Of a DNA stretch of 7,697 nt, positions 1-5,743 are shown in pieces (positions within the stretch are counted from its first letter, which is position 1; each line of letters begins with the position of its first letter). The stretch is from Negativicoccus succinicivorans. GTDB lineage: Bacteria > Bacillota > Negativicutes > Veillonellales > Negativicoccaceae. The notes below the pieces were generated by a model. That model was given only the letters and a program-made list of their open reading frames with translations, was not told where the DNA came from and did not search any database. The position numbers and the translations under genes were made by a program. Where the stretch lies: the NCBI RefSeq assembly GCF_018373335.1, contig NZ_JAHAHH010000063.1, positions 1 through 7,697 of the forward strand, written 5' to 3'.

Positions 1-71
1 TCTGCGAGTTCACGACGAATCGTTTCTTTCAAATGAAATCCGCCATGATCACTGCCGATCACTATCTTCAT
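1..71 (-). CDS. rpiB: Ribose-5-phosphate isomerase B, N-terminal fragment (cut by window edge)
   Basis: Only the first 23 codons are inside the window. The reading frame begins MKIVIGSDHGGFHLKE, the characteristic N-terminus of RpiB/LacAB-family sugar-phosphate isomerases, in which the SDHGG segment helps form the active site. The enzyme interconverts ribose 5-phosphate and ribulose 5-phosphate in the cytosolic pentose phosphate pathway. Two ATG codons stand in tandem (bases 74-72 and 71-69). The strong AAGGAGGG ribosome binding site at 84-77 is only 2 bases from the first but 5 bases from the second, so I chose the second. The gene lies 63 bases downstream of ywlE in the same direction with no terminator seen between them, so it is probably the next gene of the same operon. 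The rest of the protein cannot be assessed. Confidence 0.88.
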   Translation of the reverse strand, partial: MKIVIGSDHGGFHLKETIRRELA

Positions 72-76
72 CATAT

Positions 77-102
77 CCCTCCTTGGTAGTTCTATCCTAC
101 CA
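77..102 (-). promoter_or_regulatory. Small hairpin abutting the rpiB ribosome binding site
   Basis: On the minus strand a 6-bp perfect stem (bases 102-97 paired with 89-84) encloses a 7-base loop. The Shine-Dalgarno AAGGAGGG (84-77) begins at the last base of the stem. The stem does not cover the Shine-Dalgarno core, so it would leave the site open, or could help keep it single-stranded. No U-tract follows, so it is not an intrinsic terminator. It may be chance or a minor mRNA-stability element. Confidence 0.35.
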
Positions 103-134
103 TAAAACAGGCGGTAAGGGCATAAAAAGTACAC

Positions 135-599
135 TTATTTTGTGTCGCAATGCTCCGGATAGAGTCTTTGTTTCGCCGCTGCGAGATGCTCCCAAATCGA
201 GCTTGCGCATTGCGCATACAAGCTTGCGTCACCGCCGAAAGGATCGGGGATTTCTCCGCCCAAACCGCTCCATTCGCCAAGTGTTTGGATTTTCTTTTCC
301 AGCTCACCGAACGAGCGCCGTAAAAGATCGCGTTGGCTTTGCGTCATCACCACGACCGCATCCGAATTTTGTAACATGTCCCGTGTCAATGCTTTTGCGG
401 TATGCCCGGAAAACGGAATCTCACGACGTGACAATTCCGCCACTGCCAACGGCGCCGCCGGCATACCGATGGCCGGTGCCAAGCCCGCCGAATGGACCGT
501 GTGTGAATCGTCAGTAACATCTTTCATTAAATATCGCCACATCGCTTCCGCCATCGGACTGCGACAGGTATTGCCCGTACATACAAATACGACTTTCAT
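135..599 (-). CDS. ywlE: Low-molecular-weight phosphatase, protein-arginine phosphatase (YwlE) type
   Basis: This 154-residue cytosolic protein has the usual length of the low-molecular-weight tyrosine phosphatase fold. The P-loop CTGNTCRS gives the C-x5-R signature, with nucleophile Cys7 and Arg13. The catalytic general acid is Asp119 in the DPFGG motif. Family knowledge: Bacillus YwlE removes phosphate from phosphoarginine put on proteins by the McsB kinase, and a Thr at P-loop position 11 (where tyrosine phosphatases usually have Ile) favours phosphoarginine. Thr is present here (Thr11), so I infer arginine phosphatase activity; a tyrosine phosphatase is the alternative. The ATG directly abuts the sua5 stop codon (TAA-ATG). 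Its ribosome binding site AGAGGTGA (about 612-605) lies inside the end of sua5, so translation is probably coupled. No McsA/McsB partner is in the window. Confidence 0.93.
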   Translation of the reverse strand: MKVVFVCTGNTCRSPMAEAMWRYLMKDVTDDSHTVHSAGLAPAIGMPAAPLAVAELSRREIPFSGHTAKALTRDMLQNSDAVVVMTQSQRDLLRRSFGELEKKIQTLGEWSGLGGEIPDPFGGDASLYAQCASSIWEHLAAAKQRLYPEHCDTK

Positions 600-1628
600 T
601 TATTTCACCTCTCGAACCTGGTACGCGGCCGCTTTCAAAAGGCGATTCATGACCGCAAGCCCGATGCCCTGATCGGAAATACCTTCGGCATAAATCTCCT
701 CCGCCGCCGTCTCGTCAAGATACAGCAAGCCCTGGTATAAATGCGCCGCATACGCCGCAGCGTCAGCTGCGTCGCCCCAAATATAGATGTTCTCACCAGC
801 AGGTAAGGCGCGCGCCGTCTCGGCGCTTACCAGGTAGCCGCGGTGAGGGTCGTACGTTTTCGCCAGTTCCTCGCTGATTTTTTTTGCTTCTCCCGTATAT
901 AAATACACCGGTACGCGCGGCGCGTAATGACGGTACTTCATGCCCGGCGCTTTCGGAATGCCCTGACCTGTGACAAGCGCCGTATCCAAACGTGTCGGAG
1001 CAAAATCGGACAACATTTCCAAGGTAATCGCTCCCGGTCGATATATGACAAGTTCATTTCCCTGCAGTGATACCACAGTCGATTCCAAGCCGATTCGACA
1101 AGCGCCGTCATCCAAGATGGCATCCACTCTGCCGTCTAAGTCATGTCGCACCGCCGGCGCGGTCACCGGACTCGGCCGTCCGGACAAATTCGCGCTGGGC
1201 GCGGCCAAAGGTACGCCTGCCGCCGCAATCAACGCGCGTGCCACCGGCTGACTCGGTGCCCGTACAGCTACCGTCGCACCGCCACCCGTCACTGTTGTAG
1301 GAACGATGTCTGATTTCGGCAATACCAACGTCAGCGGTCCCGGCCAAAATTTGGAAACAAGTCGGTCAACAAGCGGCGGAATTTCCTTTACCAAAGGCGC
1401 CAGGCCGTCGCGATCCAGCACATGTAAAATCAGCGGATTGTCGCTCGGACGTCCTTTGGCAACATAAATTTTTTTCGCCGCCTCACTATCCAAGCCGTTG
1501 GCCCCTAAACCGTATACCGTTTCCGTCGGAAATGCGACAAGGCCGCCGGCCCGCAGAATTTCGCCCCATGGAGCCACCTGCGGACCCAGCGGCCGTGAGT
1601 GATCAATTGTTACATACGTTGTTTTCAT
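600..1628 (-). CDS. sua5: Threonylcarbamoyl-AMP synthase, Sua5/YrdC family with C-terminal Sua5 domain
   Basis: The 342-residue cytosolic protein makes L-threonylcarbamoyl-AMP from threonine, bicarbonate and ATP. This is the first step of the t6A37 modification of ANN-decoding tRNAs; the transfer is then done by TsaD/TsaB/TsaE. The YrdC domain occupies about residues 15-200, with PTETVYGLG at 34-42, KGRPSDNP at 58-65, APSANLSG at 143-150 and STVV at 183-186. The linker motif APGMKYRHYAP follows at 227-237, then a smaller Sua5 domain to the end. The length therefore matches Sua5/YwlC rather than the short TsaC type. The ATG at 1628 overlaps the prmC TGA as ATGA and has GGTGGA 7 to 8 bases upstream. 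An in-frame TTG at 1643 exists but is less likely. ywlE follows with no gap. Confidence 0.95.
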   Translation of the reverse strand: MKTTYVTIDHSRPLGPQVAPWGEILRAGGLVAFPTETVYGLGANGLDSEAAKKIYVAKGRPSDNPLILHVLDRDGLAPLVKEIPPLVDRLVSKFWPGPLTLVLPKSDIVPTTVTGGGATVAVRAPSQPVARALIAAAGVPLAAPSANLSGRPSPVTAPAVRHDLDGRVDAILDDGACRIGLESTVVSLQGNELVIYRPGAITLEMLSDFAPTRLDTALVTGQGIPKAPGMKYRHYAPRVPVYLYTGEAKKISEELAKTYDPHRGYLVSAETARALPAGENIYIWGDAADAAAYAAHLYQGLLYLDETAAEEIYAEGISDQGIGLAVMNRLLKAAAYQVREVK

Positions 1629-2482
1629 ATTCGTTTCCACCAAACTACACGATCAAGATTCTGCAGATCCTGCCTGATAACAGGTTCGCTGAACGCGTTC
1701 ACTTCACGCACAAGAGCGCTTACCGCTGCCCCTTGTTCCGCACCGATTTCCACCGCGCAAAGCGCGTCTTTGCGCAAATGCGGTACCATGGCCGGAATCA
1801 TTCGGCGGTAGATCGCTAAGCCGTCTTCTCCGCCGCGCAACGCAGTCATCGGTTCGTGCCGTACTTCCGGCGCAAGGCCTTCAATATCCCCATCGGGAAT
1901 ATACGGCGGATTGGACACGATAATATCAAATGTTTGATCGGCAAGGGAACGGAAAAGATCGCTCTCGATTATTTCCACGCGATCGCTTACTTCCAAACGC
2001 GCCGCATTTTGCCTCGCAACCGCCAAGGCGGGGGCGGAGATATCGCAGGCGATGCCTGTCCATTGCGGGCGATAGTGCAAAAGGCTCAAGATGATCGCGC
2101 CGCTGCCGGTACCGATATCCAATACCCGCAAAGGCGTTTCACCGCAGTGCTCCAGTACCGTTTCCACGAGCGTTTCCGTCGCCGGACGCGGGATCAGTAC
2201 ATCTTTTGTCACCACGAAAGGCAAGCGCATAAATTCTTTTTTACCGACGATCGCGGCGACGCTGTATCCTTCAATGCGACGTTGAATATATGTTTTCAGG
2301 CGAGCGAGTTCGGACGCTTCAAGCGGACGTTCAAAATGCGTATACAAATATAGCCGATCAACACCGAGCACTTCCGCTACCAATAAGTCGGCGTCCAAAC
2401 GCGGATTTTCTATTTCATGCTTGGTAAAATACGCTACCAGCCATTGCAGCATACGACGGATCGTCCAAAGCTCGTTCGCCAT
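1625..2482 (-). CDS. prmC: Peptide chain release factor N5-glutamine methyltransferase
   Basis: The 285-residue SAM-dependent enzyme methylates the glutamine of the GGQ motif in release factors, raising peptide-release efficiency. An N-terminal helical domain (about 1-80) is followed by a Rossmann methyltransferase domain. Visible motifs are the PrmC hallmark VLIPRPATE (95-103), the SAM-binding LDIGTGSG (121-128) and the catalytic NPPY (191-194) that binds the substrate glutamine. The segment before the domain linker reads SVAAIVG, where many homologues have a P-x-x-Y-I-x-G pattern; this is a mild deviation. The ATG shares one base with the stop codon of prfA (TGATG), and only a weak purine-rich site precedes it, so translation probably depends on ribosomes finishing prfA, its substrate gene. 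The stop overlaps the sua5 start by 4 bases. Confidence 0.96.
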   Translation of the reverse strand: MANELWTIRRMLQWLVAYFTKHEIENPRLDADLLVAEVLGVDRLYLYTHFERPLEASELARLKTYIQRRIEGYSVAAIVGKKEFMRLPFVVTKDVLIPRPATETLVETVLEHCGETPLRVLDIGTGSGAIILSLLHYRPQWTGIACDISAPALAVARQNAARLEVSDRVEIIESDLFRSLADQTFDIIVSNPPYIPDGDIEGLAPEVRHEPMTALRGGEDGLAIYRRMIPAMVPHLRKDALCAVEIGAEQGAAVSALVREVNAFSEPVIRQDLQNLDRVVWWKRI

Positions 2483-3558
2483 CAGTTCTCGCTTTCCGCC
2501 AGTTTGGCCGCCTGATCCGCGGCAATCAAACCGGATAATAATTCTTCCAAATCGCCGTCAAGTACCGCCTGCAACTGGTAAATCGTCAAGTTGATACGAT
2601 GATCCGTCACACGTCCCTGCGGGAAATTATACGTGCGAATGCGTTCGGAGCGATCACCGGTTCCCACTTGGCTCTTACGGTCGGCCGCCAGCTTCGCATC
2701 CGCTTCCTGTTGCACTAAATCGTAAAGACGCGCCTTTAACACGCGCATCGCTTTATCTTTATTTTTCGCCTGACTTTTTTCATCCTGGCAGGTCACCACC
2801 AGTCCGGTCGGCAAATGCGTAATGCGTACCGCGGTTTCCGTACGGTTAACGTACTGACCACCCGCCCCCGACGCGCAATACGTATCGATGCGCAGATCCG
2901 ACGGCTTGACTTCGATTTCCACATCTTCCGCTTCCGGTAAAATCGCCACCGTCACCGTCGACGTGTGGACACGACCGCCGCTTTCAGTTTCAGGCACGCG
3001 TTGCACACGATGCACGCCGCTTTCGTATTTCAATTTGGAATACGCGCCGGCTCCTGTGATCGAAAAGACGACTTCTTTATAGCCGCCCAAACCGGTCTCA
3101 TTCCAATCGATCAAATCACAATGCCAGCCTTGCGCTTCGGCGTAATGCGTATACATGCGCATTAATTCCGCGGCGAATAAAGCCGCCTCATCACCGCCGG
3201 CACCGGCGCGGATTTCCACGATGACATTTTTTTCATCGTTGGGGTCTTTCGGCAATAATAAAATTTTCAACCGCTCGGCAAGTTCCGCTTTTGCCTGTTT
3301 ATTCTCGGCAAGTTCCTCTTTGGCTAACGCCAGCATATCCGCGTCCTGGTCTTTATCGTTCAGCAATTCTTCCGCTTCACGGATACCGGCCACGGCTTTT
3401 TTGTACTCGCGAAACGTTTCGACGGTTTCCTCCAAGGCAGCGTGCTGTTGCATCAACGCGCGCCACTTTTCCTGCTGCGCGATAACGTCCGGATCGCTGA
3501 TTTGCTGCTCCAAATCCAAAAAGGTATCTTCCACCGTTTGTAATTTATCCTCTAACAT
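2482..3558 (-). CDS. prfA: Peptide chain release factor 1 (RF1)
   Basis: The 358-residue class I release factor recognises UAA and UAG in the ribosomal A site and triggers hydrolysis of peptidyl-tRNA. The N-terminal helical domain spans about residues 1-100. The codon-recognition domain contains HRVQRVPETES, where the P-x-T tripeptide (Pro189-Glu190-Thr191) marks RF1 as opposed to the SPF of RF2. The PET form is also found in Bacillus RF1. The catalytic GGQ lies at 233-235 in GAGGQYVNRT. Length is normal. The ATG lies inside the end of the DUF1385 gene (14-base overlap). Its ribosome binding site is a full AGGAGG (3567-3562), but only 3 bases separate it from the ATG, which is unusually close; no better start codon is nearby. 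prmC follows with a one-base overlap. Confidence 0.98.
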   Translation of the reverse strand: MLEDKLQTVEDTFLDLEQQISDPDVIAQQEKWRALMQQHAALEETVETFREYKKAVAGIREAEELLNDKDQDADMLALAKEELAENKQAKAELAERLKILLLPKDPNDEKNVIVEIRAGAGGDEAALFAAELMRMYTHYAEAQGWHCDLIDWNETGLGGYKEVVFSITGAGAYSKLKYESGVHRVQRVPETESGGRVHTSTVTVAILPEAEDVEIEVKPSDLRIDTYCASGAGGQYVNRTETAVRITHLPTGLVVTCQDEKSQAKNKDKAMRVLKARLYDLVQQEADAKLAADRKSQVGTGDRSERIRTYNFPQGRVTDHRINLTIYQLQAVLDGDLEELLSGLIAADQAAKLAESEN

Positions 3559-4417
3559 ATTCCTCCTGCGGCTTGGCCGCGTTCATCGCGGCAATGGCGA
3601 CTTCGATCTGACTGTCATCCGGCGGGCGAGTGGTAATATTCTGCAGCCACAGTCCCGGTTTTACCAATGCCTGCACCAGCGAATTGTCGCTGCGCGCAGC
3701 CAGCCGAATCCATTCATAGGCAAGGCCCGCCACGACAGGCATCAAAATAATGCGGGAAAGAAAGCGTTCCCACAAACTTGGCCAACCTAAAAACGCAAAC
3801 ACAAAAATACTGACAATCACAACCATCAGCAAAAAATTCGTGCCGCAACGCGGATGTAATCGGGATTGCGGGCGAACATTTTCGACCGTCAACGGTAAAT
3901 TCTTTTCATAGCAGTAAATCGTTTTATGCTCGGCACCATGATACTCGAATACGCGCTGAATGTCTTTCGTCCGTGAGATACCATATAAATACGCTAAAAA
4001 GATCAGGAGTCGAATGGTACCTTCCGCCAGATTCAACAGAATATGGTTGGAACCCGTACCCGGGATAAATTTCGCCGCGTATGTCGGAATCGCCAAAAAC
4101 AAAACCGCGGCAAATACGGTCGACACCGCCATCGTAATATAAATCTCTTTGTCGTCGAGCTTTTCATCTTCTTCACCCGCGACCTGCGCCGAAAACATCA
4201 GGGAGCGCATGCCGATCACAAGCGACTCGTACAGCGCCACCATACCGCGCAGCAAGGGCTTGCTTAAAACCGGATATTTCACGCCCAAGGGCACAGCTCT
4301 GTCCTTTTTCACGATGATTTCGCCGCCGGCATCACGAACCGCCGTGGCAACATACTCCGGTCCGCGCATCATCACGCCTTCGATGACCGCCTGACCTCCT
4401 ACATAAGCTTTCTTCAC
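3545..4417 (-). CDS. yqhQ: DUF1385 family membrane protein (YqhQ-like), function unknown
   Basis: The protein has 290 residues from the GTG at 4417. It opens with YVGGQAVIEGVMMRGP, the diagnostic N-terminal block of the DUF1385 family. Four hydrophobic segments are likely membrane spans (about residues 91-112, 127-146, 193-212 and 219-238). Between spans two and three lie HGAEHK (160-165) and HPRCGT (188-193), and a Tyr-Glu pair sits at about 234-235 in the last span. Such conserved His, Glu and Cys residues would suit a metal site or a membrane enzyme, but this is inference and I know of no firmly established function. GTG is preferred to the adjacent TTG at 4420 because the weak site GTGGGA is 5 bases from GTG but 2 from TTG. 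The 3' end overlaps prfA by 14 bases, so the two are co-transcribed. DUF1385-prfA-prmC adjacency is common in Firmicutes. Confidence 0.92.
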   Translation of the reverse strand: MKKAYVGGQAVIEGVMMRGPEYVATAVRDAGGEIIVKKDRAVPLGVKYPVLSKPLLRGMVALYESLVIGMRSLMFSAQVAGEEDEKLDDKEIYITMAVSTVFAAVLFLAIPTYAAKFIPGTGSNHILLNLAEGTIRLLIFLAYLYGISRTKDIQRVFEYHGAEHKTIYCYEKNLPLTVENVRPQSRLHPRCGTNFLLMVVIVSIFVFAFLGWPSLWERFLSRIILMPVVAGLAYEWIRLAARSDNSLVQALVKPGLWLQNITTRPPDDSQIEVAIAAMNAAKPQEEYVRG

Positions 4418-4443
4418 CAAATTCCCACTTTCATTTTATGTAT

Positions 4444-4475
4444 AAAAATAGACAGACACTGTACGCGCCTGCCTA
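4444..4475 (-). terminator. Terminator-like hairpin between rpmE2 and the DUF1385-prfA cluster
   Basis: Minus-strand RNA can form a 9-bp stem (4475-4467 with 4457-4449) around a 9-base loop, followed by five U residues (4448-4444). Two of the pairs are G-U wobbles, so the structure forms only in the minus-strand transcript; the plus strand would have A-C mismatches there. It starts 5 bases after the rpmE2 stop codon and ends 26 bases before the DUF1385 start. I see no promoter in that gap, so it may be a partial (read-through) terminator that lowers expression of the downstream genes relative to L31. Confidence 0.6.
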
Positions 4476-4480
4476 CCCTT

Positions 4481-4732
4481 TTATTCGCTCTCTTTGCCGT
4501 ATCGTTTATTGAATTTTTCAATACGGCCGCGCGCTTTCGCGAAACGCTGCTGGCCCGTATAGTACGGATGCGATTTGCTACTGATATCCACGTTGACCAG
4601 GGGGTATTCGTTGCCGTCTTCCCATTTAATTGTCTGGCTCGACGTCATGGTGGAACGAGTCAAAAACGCGTAATCCGCGCCGGCGTCTTGGAATACGACC
4701 GGATGATATTCGGGATGAATTCCTTTCTTCAC
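4481..4732 (-). CDS. rpmE2: Large-subunit ribosomal protein bL31, type B (zinc-free form)
   Basis: This 83-residue protein begins MKKGIHPEYHPVVFQD and contains the family block SSKSHPYYTGQQR (52-64), followed by a basic C-terminal segment. It has no cysteine at all, so it lacks the zinc-binding Cys motif of the type A (RpmE) form, and the extra central segment and length fit the type B form. bL31 bridges the large and small ribosomal subunits near the central protuberance. The start is GTG at 4732, supported by AGAGGTG (4744-4738) 5 bases upstream. Transcription probably starts from the promoter at 4770-4798. In species with both forms, type B is often induced by zinc shortage through Zur. 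I saw no clear Zur-type palindrome here, so it may be the only, constitutive L31. Confidence 0.96.
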   Translation of the reverse strand: MKKGIHPEYHPVVFQDAGADYAFLTRSTMTSSQTIKWEDGNEYPLVNVDISSKSHPYYTGQQRFAKARGRIEKFNKRYGKESE

Positions 4733-4769
4733 AGTTGCACCTCTTTTCTTAACATACTGACACTAAGAT

Positions 4770-4798
4770 AGTATAACAAATGCCCATATCAAATGCAA
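4770..4798 (-). promoter_or_regulatory. Sigma-70/SigA-type promoter for rpmE2
   Basis: Minus strand: -35 TTGCAT (4798-4793), a 17-base spacer, and -10 TATACT (4775-4770). The -10 matches the consensus at five of six positions; the -35 matches only at its TTG. Transcription would start near 4763, giving a leader of about 30 bases before the GTG start, too short for a riboswitch or large leader structure. It lies just downstream of the trxA terminator, as expected for a new transcription unit. Confidence 0.72.
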
Positions 4799-4843
4799 GA
4801 TAAATTACTTGCTGATGCCTTATTTTTATATTCGCTTTTTTAC

Positions 4844-4874
4844 AAAAAAACAAACGGCACCGAAGTGCCGTTTG
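4844..4874 (-). terminator. Intrinsic terminator of trxA with a C(UUCG)G tetraloop
   Basis: A perfect 10-bp stem (4874-4865 with 4860-4851) is closed by the exceptionally stable UUCG tetraloop in its C-G context on the minus strand. Seven U residues follow (4850-4844). It begins 12 bases after the trxA stop codon. The loop reads CGAA on the plus strand and no gene converges from that side, so the orientation is clearly for trxA. Confidence 0.93.
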
Positions 4875-4886
4875 CGTAAAATTATT

Positions 4887-5213
4887 TTATTTTGCGTATT
4901 CCGCAAATGCCGCTTTCAGTTCATCCGGACGATTACCGACGATCCGTTTTACTTCTTCGCCGTTCTGGAAGAAAATAAGGCTCGGTACGCCCATTACGTC
5001 CATTTGACCGGCAAGATCGCCGCCTTCATCCACATTCACTTTGACAACTTTGACCTTGCCCGCATATTCTTCCGCGAGCTTATCAACTACCGGCGTAATC
5101 ATTTTACACGGGCCGCACCACGAAGCCCAAAAATCAACCAATACAGCGCCTTTTTCAGATTTCACTTCCGATTCAAATTCTTGTGCAGTGGTAATTTCTG
5201 TAATATTTGCCAT
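4887..5213 (-). CDS. trxA: Thioredoxin
   Basis: The 108-residue protein is the normal length of a classical bacterial thioredoxin. The active site WCGPC is at 32-36 (Cys33 and Cys36), preceded by VDFWAS, and the cis-proline loop GVPS has Pro77. It reduces protein disulfides in the cytosol and is itself reduced by thioredoxin reductase, which is not in the window. The start ATG at 5213 gives the standard N-terminus and has GAGGTGA (5225-5219) immediately before a short spacer. The open frame continues upstream to 5339, but that stretch contains the promoter and lacks thioredoxin homology, so I exclude it. The gene has its own near-consensus promoter (5266-5294) and its own terminator (4844-4874), so it is a monocistronic and probably strongly expressed unit. 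Confidence 0.98.
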   Translation of the reverse strand: MANITEITTAQEFESEVKSEKGAVLVDFWASWCGPCKMITPVVDKLAEEYAGKVKVVKVNVDEGGDLAGQMDVMGVPSLIFFQNGEEVKRIVGNRPDELKAAFAEYAK

Positions 5214-5265
5214 TGGTATCACCTCATGTAATGTATATCGAAAAATATAGAAATTCTGTATCAAT

Positions 5266-5294
5266 ATCATACCTATTTTCTGTCGGTCTGTCAA
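5266..5294 (-). promoter_or_regulatory. Strong SigA-type promoter for trxA
   Basis: Minus strand: a perfect -35 TTGACA (5294-5289), an optimal 17-base spacer, and -10 TATGAT (5271-5266), which matches the consensus at five of six positions. Transcription would begin near 5259, leaving a leader of about 46 bases. It is the best promoter in the window. The 76 bases between it and the rnpB terminator hold nothing else I can support. Confidence 0.88.
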
Positions 5295-5361
5295 GTTTAC
5301 CGCCGTACAAAAGTGATTGAAAACGGATATAGCAAGCATTCATCCTAAGGAATAGAAATAA

Positions 5362-5397
5362 AAATAAAAATAAAAAATCCGCTGCTGCGGATTTTTT
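5362..5397 (-). terminator. Intrinsic terminator of rnpB
   Basis: An 11-bp perfect stem (5397-5387 with 5382-5372) has a 4-base loop. Its outer six pairs are A-U, so the 3' arm itself supplies the U-run. The minus-strand RNA then continues with further U-runs broken by single A residues (the plus strand reads as a TAAAAA-like repeat from about 5353 to 5377). It lies 3 to 4 bases beyond the rnpB 3' end. Confidence 0.9.
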
Positions 5398-5400
5398 ATT

Positions 5401-5737
5401 ACGAGTAGTCAATAAGCCGAGTTCTGTACGTTTGCACGTGACAATCATCTTTCTAGACAGCCGATTACTCGACTGTTCAAGCGACACACCCAAAAGGTCA
5501 GCGGGCAGCTTCATCCCTTTTCTATTCGGTCTTGCCCCGAGTGAGGTTTACCTGGCCGACGGGTTACCCCGCCGCCGGTATGCTCTTACCATACCGTTCC
5601 ACCCTTACCGTTTCCGGCGGTTTACATTTCTGTGGCACTGTCTCTGAGGTCACCCTCGCCGGATGTTATCCGGCACTCTGCCCTGCGGAGCTCGGACTTT
5701 CCTCGAGCTTACGCTCGCGATTGTCTTTCGTACTCGT
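5401..5737 (-). ncRNA. rnpB: RNase P RNA, bacterial type A
   Basis: This is the catalytic RNA that removes 5' leaders from tRNA precursors. Conserved stretches in order on the minus strand: GAGGAAAGTCC (5' strand of P4), CACAGAAATGTAAACCGCC, GGTAAGGGTG, GGTAAGAGCATACC (P13), CAGGTAAACCTC, GGGGCAAGACCGAATAG (leading into P15), TCTAGAAAGATGATTGTC, and ACAGAACTCGGCTTA (3' strand of P4). Helices I can pair are P1 (ACGAGTA at 5737-5731 with 5407-5401), P2 (GACAATC/GATTGTC), P3 with a GUAA loop, P8, P9 with a GUGA loop, P12 (very short), P13, P14, P15, P18 with a GUAA loop (5476-5457) and P19 with a GCAA loop (5439-5428). The layout is type A, not Bacillus type B. Ends are set from P1 and from the predicted transcription start; about 337 nt. 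Confidence 0.96.
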
Positions 5738-5743
5738 TTTGTT

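Noticed and set aside
104..155. Possible promoter or weak terminator between ywlE and rpiB
   Set aside because: The ACAC/GTGT inverted repeat has only four pairs, and no -35/-10 pair with decent matches and spacing is present.
83..517. Plus-strand open frame of 144 codons
   Set aside because: It is antisense to ywlE, arginine- and proline-rich as expected for a shadow frame, with no known motif.
1856..2353. Plus-strand open frame of 165 codons
   Set aside because: It is antisense to prmC, whose frame carries all family motifs; the composition is that of a shadow frame.
4809..5231. Plus-strand open frame of 140 codons
   Set aside because: It is the complement of trxA plus its terminator, has no recognisable domain and no ribosome binding site in context.
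5214..5339. N-terminal extension of thioredoxin up to 5339
   Set aside because: It spans the trxA promoter and leader, and the protein from 5213 has the standard thioredoxin length and N-terminus.
5353..5377. A-rich near-tandem repeat resembling a microsatellite
   Set aside because: In the transcribed strand it is the extended U-rich tail of the rnpB terminator, which explains it well enough.
5224..5514. Minus-strand open frame of 96 codons across the 3' part of rnpB
   Set aside because: It runs through RNase P RNA helices, the terminator and the trxA promoter, and its low-complexity middle comes from the U-rich terminator tail.
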